A DNA stretch of 33,573 nucleotides from an uncultured Oscillospiraceae bacterium. Lineage in GTDB: Bacteria; Bacillota; Clostridia; Oscillospirales; Acutalibacteraceae. Below are positions 29,814 to 33,573 of the stretch, piece after piece. The stretch is from the NCBI GenBank assembly GCA_900549155.1, contig URNF01000008.1, positions 1 to 33,573 of the forward strand, written 5' to 3'. Under the pieces are notes generated by a model. The model did no database searches. It was given only the letters and a program-made list of their open reading frames with translations, and was not told the origin of the DNA. The translations under genes and the position numbers were made by a program. Within the stretch, counting starts at the first letter, position 1. Each line of letters starts with the position of its first letter.

Positions 29814-31229
29814 ATGGAAGAAAACGGTCTCAAGCGGAAATACGGACTGTTCACCGCCATTTGTCTTGTTGTGGGCATTGTGGTGGGCTCGGGCGTGTTT
29901 TTCAAAGCGCAGACAATTCTGCAAAAGACCGGCGGCGACATGCCGCTGGGCATTCTCGCGTGGATCATCGGCGGCGCGATCATGCTTTTCTGCATGCTGG
30001 CGTTCGCAAACATGGCGACAAGATATGAAAAGGTCAACGGCATCGTGGATTATGCGGAGGCGATGGTCGGCGGCAAGTATGCCTATTTTGTCGGCTGGTT
30101 CATGACGACGATCTACTATCCGGCGATGACCTCGGTGCTGGCGTGGCTGAGCGCCCGCTATACGCTGGTGTTCATCACATCGGTTGAGCCGGAGTTCCCG
30201 CTTTTGGCGCTCGGCGGCGAGGCGGCGGGCGCCGAGGCGGTCATGGGCACGGAATGCATCGTTCTGATGCTTTTCTATCTCTGTGCGGCATATGCGGTCA
30301 ACGCGCTGTCCCCGAAGCTGGCGGGCAAGCTGCAGGTGGCGACCACGGTCATCAAATTCATTCCGCTGGCGCTTATGGCGGCGATCGGCATCATCTACGG
30401 CATTGCGTCCGGCACGCTGACCGAGAATTTCCGCAGCGTGGCGGATGTGGCAGCAAGCGACGTGAAAAGCAATCCGCTGCTCGCTTCGGTTTGCGCGACC
30501 TCGTTTGCCTATGAGGGCTGGATCATTGCCACCACCATCAACGCGGAGCTGAAGGATGCAAAGAAAAACCTGCCCCGCGCGCTCATCCTCGGCGGCATCA
30601 TCATCGCCGCCATCTACATTTTGTATTACATCGGCGTTGCCGGCGGCGCGACCAACCGCGAGCTCATTGAAGAGGGCGCGACCGTTGCGTTCACCAACGT
30701 GTTCGGCAATGTTCTCGGCAACATCCTCAACCTGTTCATCGCCATTTCCTGCATCGGCACGATGAACGGACTGATGCTCGGCGCCTGCCGCGGCATGTAC
30801 TCCATTGCCAGCCGCAACCGCGGCCCGGCATATAAGACCTTCAAGCAGGTCGACGCCGTGACGAACATGCCGAACAACTCGGCGGTGGCGGCGCTGATCC
30901 TCTGCGCATTTTGGGGATTTTACTTCATCCTTGCCAACCTTGCCGGCAGCGGCGCGTCCTGGTTCGGTCCGTTTGTGTTCGACTCGTCCGAGTTGCCGAT
31001 CATCGCCATCTATGCTTTCTATCTGCCCATCTTCGTGATGTGGATGGTGAAAAGTCGCGATGTCGGATTTGTGAAGCGCTTTGTCATCCCGATCTTTGCC
31101 ATCGCGGGCTCGATCTTCATGATCTATTCCTGCATCCGGGCACACGGCATGGCGAATGTGTGGTTTTTGCTGCTCACCGCCGTTGTTTTGGTGATCGGCG
31201 CATTTTTCTGCAAAGAGAAGAAGGACTGA
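29814..31229 (+). CDS. APC-family amino-acid permease
   Basis: This secondary transporter has about twelve membrane spans and 471 residues. The first span carries the APC consensus ICLVVGIVVGSGVFFKAQTI, with the unwound GSG motif that binds the amino-acid carboxylate. FAYEGWIIATTINAELKDAKKN gives the conserved mid-protein SFxFxGW...E segment, and ISCIGTMNGLMLGACRGMYS matches span 8. The closest functional types I can suggest are LAT/SteT-like exchangers, but the substrate is not readable. GGAGGAGAGG lies just before the ATG. It is monocistronic, with its own promoter and terminator. Confidence 0.92.
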   Translation: MEENGLKRKYGLFTAICLVVGIVVGSGVFFKAQTILQKTGGDMPLGILAWIIGGAIMLFCMLAFANMATRYEKVNGIVDYAEAMVGGKYAYFVGWFMTTIYYPAMTSVLAWLSARYTLVFITSVEPEFPLLALGGEAAGAEAVMGTECIVLMLFYLCAAYAVNALSPKLAGKLQVATTVIKFIPLALMAAIGIIYGIASGTLTENFRSVADVAASDVKSNPLLASVCATSFAYEGWIIATTINAELKDAKKNLPRALILGGIIIAAIYILYYIGVAGGATNRELIEEGATVAFTNVFGNVLGNILNLFIAISCIGTMNGLMLGACRGMYSIASRNRGPAYKTFKQVDAVTNMPNNSAVAALILCAFWGFYFILANLAGSGASWFGPFVFDSSELPIIAIYAFYLPIFVMWMVKSRDVGFVKRFVIPIFAIAGSIFMIYSCIRAHGMANVWFLLLTAVVLVIGAFFCKEKKD

Positions 31230-31230
31230 A

Positions 31231-31269
31231 AAAAAGCGGAGACTCCCCAAATGGGGCGCCTCCGCTTTT
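31231..31269 (+). terminator. Terminator of the permease gene
   Basis: AAAAGCGGAG pairs with CTCCGCTTTT around an inner CCCC/GGGG stem with loop AAAT, starting right after the stop codon, with A residues before it. Confidence 0.88.
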
Positions 31270-31281
31270 CACGAAAAGAAA

Positions 31282-31320
31282 AGGACCGCGGCACTTTGAA
31301 AAGTGCTACAGTCCCTTTTT
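31282..31320 (-). terminator. Terminator of the XRE regulator gene
   Basis: GCACTTT/AAAGTGC flanked by outer GGAC/GTCC pairs forms an interrupted stem. On the minus strand it is followed by TTTTCTTTT, and on the plus strand by CTTTTT, so it can work both ways. Confidence 0.7.
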
Positions 31321-31331
31321 ACGCACAAGCC

Positions 31332-31742
31332 TCATTTCTTCGGCGGGAGCTTCTTCTCCATCTCTTGCACGCTCTCTTCCTGCTGATCCGGCGTCAACTG
31401 GCGATAGATGAACACCATGCGGCGTTCCTTTCTCGTCAACTCACCGAGCAGGCGCACATCCACCATATTGTTTTCTTTCGATCCGTCAGCGACGGCTGCG
31501 TCGCGGTGCGAACCGTCCGGGAAATTCGAGAACCCGACCAGATAGTCCACGCTGACATGAAACATCTTAGCCAGCTGGATCAGGGTGTCGTAATCCGGTT
31601 TGCTGCGTGACAGCTCATAGTAGGTATAAGCGGAGCGACCGATGCCCAACTGCACGGCCACGTCCTCCTGCTTCATACCGCTGGCGACGCGCAGCAGCCG
31701 CAGGCGCTGAGACAGGGTGGTGCGATCTTCAATAGGCTGCAT
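31332..31742 (-). CDS. XRE-family transcriptional regulator
   Basis: This is a probable DNA-binding repressor of 136 residues. The helix-turn-helix lies in the N-terminal half: LSQRLRLLRVASGMKQEDVA, then VQLGIGRSAYTYYELSRSKP and DYDTLIQLAKMFHVSVDYLV, a textbook HTH_3 domain. The C-terminal part (about 85-136) is acidic and helical (ELTRKERRMVFIYRQLTPDQ) and may dimerise or sense a signal. AAAGGAGG lies before the ATG. It is divergent from the tRNA-Thr gene and convergent with the permease. Its targets cannot be inferred; self-regulation is usual for such single genes. Confidence 0.92.
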   Translation of the reverse strand: MQPIEDRTTLSQRLRLLRVASGMKQEDVAVQLGIGRSAYTYYELSRSKPDYDTLIQLAKMFHVSVDYLVGFSNFPDGSHRDAAVADGSKENNMVDVRLLGELTRKERRMVFIYRQLTPDQQEESVQEMEKKLPPKK

Positions 31743-31838
31743 ACACGATTTACCTCCTTTTAGAAAACCTCGGCATTTTCTCCTTTTTCGTTCAGGAGTC
31801 AGTTTTTGTAATCAAGGAGCAAACACCGATCTATACTA

Positions 31839-31867
31839 AGGATACCATACATTTTTCGAAATAGCAA
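31839..31867 (-). promoter_or_regulatory. Promoter of the XRE regulator
   Basis: On the minus strand -35 TTGCTA (31867-31862), 17-base spacer and -10 TATCCT (31844-31839), leaving a leader of about 90 bases. Confidence 0.65.
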
Positions 31868-31915
31868 CACATTTATTCGATTCCCAGGAATTTTTCAAAA
31901 AAAATTCACATTCAC

Positions 31916-31944
31916 TTGACGAAACGAAAAATCTCTGCTATAAT
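31916..31944 (+). promoter_or_regulatory. Promoter of tRNA-Thr
   Basis: -35 TTGACG (31916-31921), 17-base spacer and perfect -10 TATAAT (31939-31944), 22 bases before the mature tRNA 5' end. Confidence 0.9.
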
Positions 31945-31966
31945 GACATTCGGTTTTCACCGATAT

Positions 31967-32042
31967 GCTACTGTGGCTCAGCTGGTAGAGCAGCTCACTC
32001 GTAATGAGCAGGTCGTCCGTTCGAATCGGATCAGTAGCTCCA
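31967..32042 (+). tRNA. tRNA-Thr (anticodon CGT)
   Basis: This is a 76-base cloverleaf: acceptor GCTACTG/CAGTAGC, D arm GCTC...GAGC, anticodon stem GCTCA/TGAGC with loop CTCGTAA (anticodon CGT, reading ACG), and T arm with TTCGAAT loop between GTCCG and CGGAT. The discriminator is T and CCA is encoded. It has its own promoter and terminator. ACG is well used in this GC-rich DNA, and the encoded tRNA is a substrate class for TsaD (ANN codons). Confidence 0.97.
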
Positions 32043-32083
32043 AAAGAAAGATCCTGCCACGCAGTGGCAGGATCTTTCTTTTG
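32042..32083 (+). terminator. Terminator of tRNA-Thr
   Basis: A 19-bp perfect stem (32042-32060 with 32064-32082, loop GCA, core GATCCTGCCAC) ends in TTTT. It begins at the final A of the CCA end. Confidence 0.9.
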
Positions 32084-32087
32084 TATT

Positions 32088-32292
32088 CTTCACTCTTCAC
32101 TATTCATTCTTCATTATTCACTTCTTCTCTCGTCGTGACGGGATTTTTAATGAATAATGAATAATGAAATCGCTTCGCTGATGAAAAATGAATAATGGGT
32201 ATTTCCGGCAGTGGCTGCCCGGTAAAAGAGGGATCTGTCGCGACAGCGGCAGAAACTCTTCTCTATTTTTCACTATTCATTTCTTCATTTTT
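32088..32292. repeat. AT-rich TTCATTATTCA-type inverted repeat
   Basis: The left part (32088-32123) is built of CACT/ATTCA/TTC steps such as ATTCATTCTTCATTATTCAC. The right part (32148-32200) carries the complement, TTAATGAATAATGAATAATG, interrupted by the small hairpin-like AAATCGCTTCGCTGAT, then ATGAAAAATGAATAATG. A third block (32268-32292) repeats the left-hand sequence and lies inside the end of the AI-2E gene. The composition is unlike the rest of the window. It resembles simple AT-rich intergenic repeats seen in other Clostridia. Confidence 0.65.
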
Positions 32293-33426
32293 CGTCTTCT
32301 TCTTTTTATTGCGGTAGTCGATGAAATCGGAAATGAGCATCAGCACCACCGCCATGGACGGCACGCTGAGCAAAATGCCCCAGAACCCGAACAGTCCGCC
32401 GCCGAGCGTGATGGCAAGCAGGACATAGATGGGGCGCACGCCCACCGACTGACCGATGATCTTCGGCTGGATGATGTTGCCGTCAAGCTGCTGAATCACC
32501 AGGATATAGACGGCGACGCCGATCGCCGTGTAGATGTTTTTCGTCAAAAGCGCCACCAAGATCACCAGAACGCCGGAGATGATCGCGCCGAAATAGGGGA
32601 TGAGGTTCATGATGCCGATGAAGCAGCCGAGCAGCACCGAACGCGGCAGGCGGAACAGTGTCAGTCCGATCACCATCAGCACCGCGACGATGCAGGCATC
32701 CATGGCGGCACCGTAGAGATAGCTGTAGAAAATGGCGGCGGTGCGATGGGCGTAGTCGGTGAGAAAGCGCAGCGCCTTGCCGCCGATGGTGGCATCAAGC
32801 AGTCGCTTGATGCCGGAAAGCAGCGCCTCGCGCTGGAGCAGCATATAGATGGAGACGATGATCGCCATGATGATGCTCAGCACCGTGGACGTCACCGACA
32901 TGGCGCTTTTGATGACGGTCAGCATGTTTTCCGTGTTGGCAAGCGACAGCAGCATGCCGTAGGCGCTGTCATAGAGGGATTTGAGCTCATCCCCCAGATC
33001 CAGCCGCGCCAAGAAGCCGCCTTCCTTTGTCAGCTCCGCAAGGCGGGCGCTGAGGCTTGCATAATAGTCCGGCAGGCTGGCGACAAACGATGCGATGCCG
33101 TTATAGAGCGCGGGCAGCAGCAGCGTCAGCAGCCCCGCGATGATCGCGAAAAATGCGAGATAGCAGGTGACGATGGAAATGCCGCGCGCGCCCTTGTTGA
33201 GGATGGCAAAGCGGCTGCGTTTCAGGCGCAGCTCCAGCCGGTTGCAGGGCGCATACAGGATAAATGTGATGACAAAGCCGATGATGAACGGGGTGAAGAT
33301 GGAAATAAAGCTGCCGATCCCCTGAAACACGCCCGACACATCGCGGCTGACGCGATAGAGCAGAATAGAGGCGGCGACCAGCGAAAACCACCAGAGCCAC
33401 CGTTTCACGGTGCTTTTGTCTTTCAT
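32263..33426 (-). CDS. AI-2E family transporter (PerM/YtvI-like)
   Basis: This integral membrane protein of 387 residues has about seven to eight spans. The family name comes from TqsA, an AI-2 exporter; many members transport other solutes or Na+/H+, so the substrate is open. A hydrophobic N-terminal pair including FTPFIIGFVITFILYAPCNR, a long periplasmic-type segment (about 120-170), and the signature C-terminal half GCFIGIMNLIPYFGAIISGV and NIIQPKIIGQSVGVRPIYVL are diagnostic. GAGGAGA lies before the ATG. The last residues (KKKKTKNEEMNSEK) are encoded by the AT-rich repeat described at 32088-32292. It follows the partial gene at the window edge by 11 bases, so they are probably one operon. 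Confidence 0.92.
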   Translation of the reverse strand: MKDKSTVKRWLWWFSLVAASILLYRVSRDVSGVFQGIGSFISIFTPFIIGFVITFILYAPCNRLELRLKRSRFAILNKGARGISIVTCYLAFFAIIAGLLTLLLPALYNGIASFVASLPDYYASLSARLAELTKEGGFLARLDLGDELKSLYDSAYGMLLSLANTENMLTVIKSAMSVTSTVLSIIMAIIVSIYMLLQREALLSGIKRLLDATIGGKALRFLTDYAHRTAAIFYSYLYGAAMDACIVAVLMVIGLTLFRLPRSVLLGCFIGIMNLIPYFGAIISGVLVILVALLTKNIYTAIGVAVYILVIQQLDGNIIQPKIIGQSVGVRPIYVLLAITLGGGLFGFWGILLSVPSMAVVLMLISDFIDYRNKKKKTKNEEMNSEK

Positions 33427-33437
33427 GGGCTATCTCC

Positions 33438-33573
33438 TCATTTCAAATGTAATATCTGCTGCATCTGCACCCGCTTTTGCGCGTCTGCGGTCGCGGTCGC
33501 AATGCTGCGGGCGGTGTCGTGTATGTGATCGCGGCGGGTAAAGACCCCCGAAAGGGGGTCTTGCTTCTGCCAA
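33438..33573 (-). CDS. C-terminal end of an unidentified protein (partial)
   Basis: A minus-strand frame is open from the window edge to TGA at 33440-33438. It reads WQKQDPLSGVFTRRDHIHDT, then ARSIATATADAQKRVQMQQI and LHLK. Codon use (GC-rich third positions) matches the real genes, and the stop is 11 bases before the AI-2E start with that gene's ribosome binding site just after it. The protein is not recognised; QDPLSGVFTRR slightly resembles the start of GGDEF domains but the protein ends too soon afterwards. A perfect 9-bp hairpin lies inside this frame (33541-33562). Confidence 0.5.
   Translation of the reverse strand, partial: WQKQDPLSGVFTRRDHIHDTARSIATATADAQKRVQMQQILHLK

Noticed and set aside
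32188..33528. A 446-codon plus-strand open frame opposite the AI-2E transporter
   Set aside because: The product is Asp/Gln/His-rich without hydrophobic core, while the minus strand encodes a textbook membrane transporter.
33541..33562. Hairpin AAGACCCCC-GAAA-GGGGGTCTT as a terminator
   Set aside because: There is no T run on either strand and the minus-strand frame through it reads as coding sequence continuing to a stop placed just before the AI-2E gene. Not excluded if that frame proves non-coding.

Overview
The window reads as chromosomal DNA of a high-GC member of the Firmicutes, class Clostridia, most likely the Oscillospirales/Ruminococcaceae group. The reasons are GC-rich codon third positions, strong AGGAGG-type ribosome binding sites, ribosomal protein L27 with a cleavable N-terminal extension next to its protease Prp, a Soj/Spo0J pair, Mini-ribonuclease III, QueT, a CCA-encoding tRNA gene and a DUF559 gene of the clostridial type. 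The assignment is inferred from gene content; there is no rRNA in the window.

Layout. 1-3048: the end of the F1 ATP synthase operon (atpA end, atpG, atpD, and an atpC that lacks the usual C-terminal domain). 3049-3433: a gene-poor stretch with strong palindromes, a possible gene remnant and a second terminator. 3447-8003: parA, parB, serS, an acyl-ACP thioesterase and an unnamed protein with a possible nuclease-like core. 7991-12212: a likely preQ1 riboswitch, queT, and a membrane-lipid run (flippase-like protein, pssA, psd) ending in an SGNH-hydrolase lipoprotein preceded by a damaged copy of its own leader. 12222-15068: rplU-prp-rpmA, obg and mrnC. 15087-17339: a small minus-strand protein, then acpP, rimI and tsaD. 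17364-19279: GTP-type PEP carboxykinase with a structured 5' leader. 19295-26045 is all minus strand: a small RHH-like protein, a DUF559 gene with an early stop, a SWIM-SNF2 helicase, a BofC-like membrane protein and a large repeat-bearing surface protein. 26207-28744: a class A penicillin-binding protein with a TTG start. 28752-29650: an AT-rich DUF3800 cassette with its own promoter and structured leader RNA and a frameshifted start. 29734-33573: an APC amino-acid permease, an XRE regulator, tRNA-Thr(CGT), an AT-rich repeat, an AI-2E family transporter and the tail of one more minus-strand gene.

How the genes work together. Most of the plus strand is housekeeping: energy (ATP synthase), chromosome partition (ParAB), translation (SerRS, L21, L27, Obg, Mini-III, RimI, TsaD, tRNA-Thr), lipid supply (thioesterase, AcpP, PssA-Psd making phosphatidylethanolamine) and wall synthesis (PBP). 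The accessory character lies in the minus-strand block 19295-26045 and in the DUF3800 cassette, where broken genes, palindromes and repeats concentrate. The best candidates for regulatory novelty are the RNA elements before queT, pckG and DUF3800, and the operator-like repeats between the surface protein and the penicillin-binding protein.
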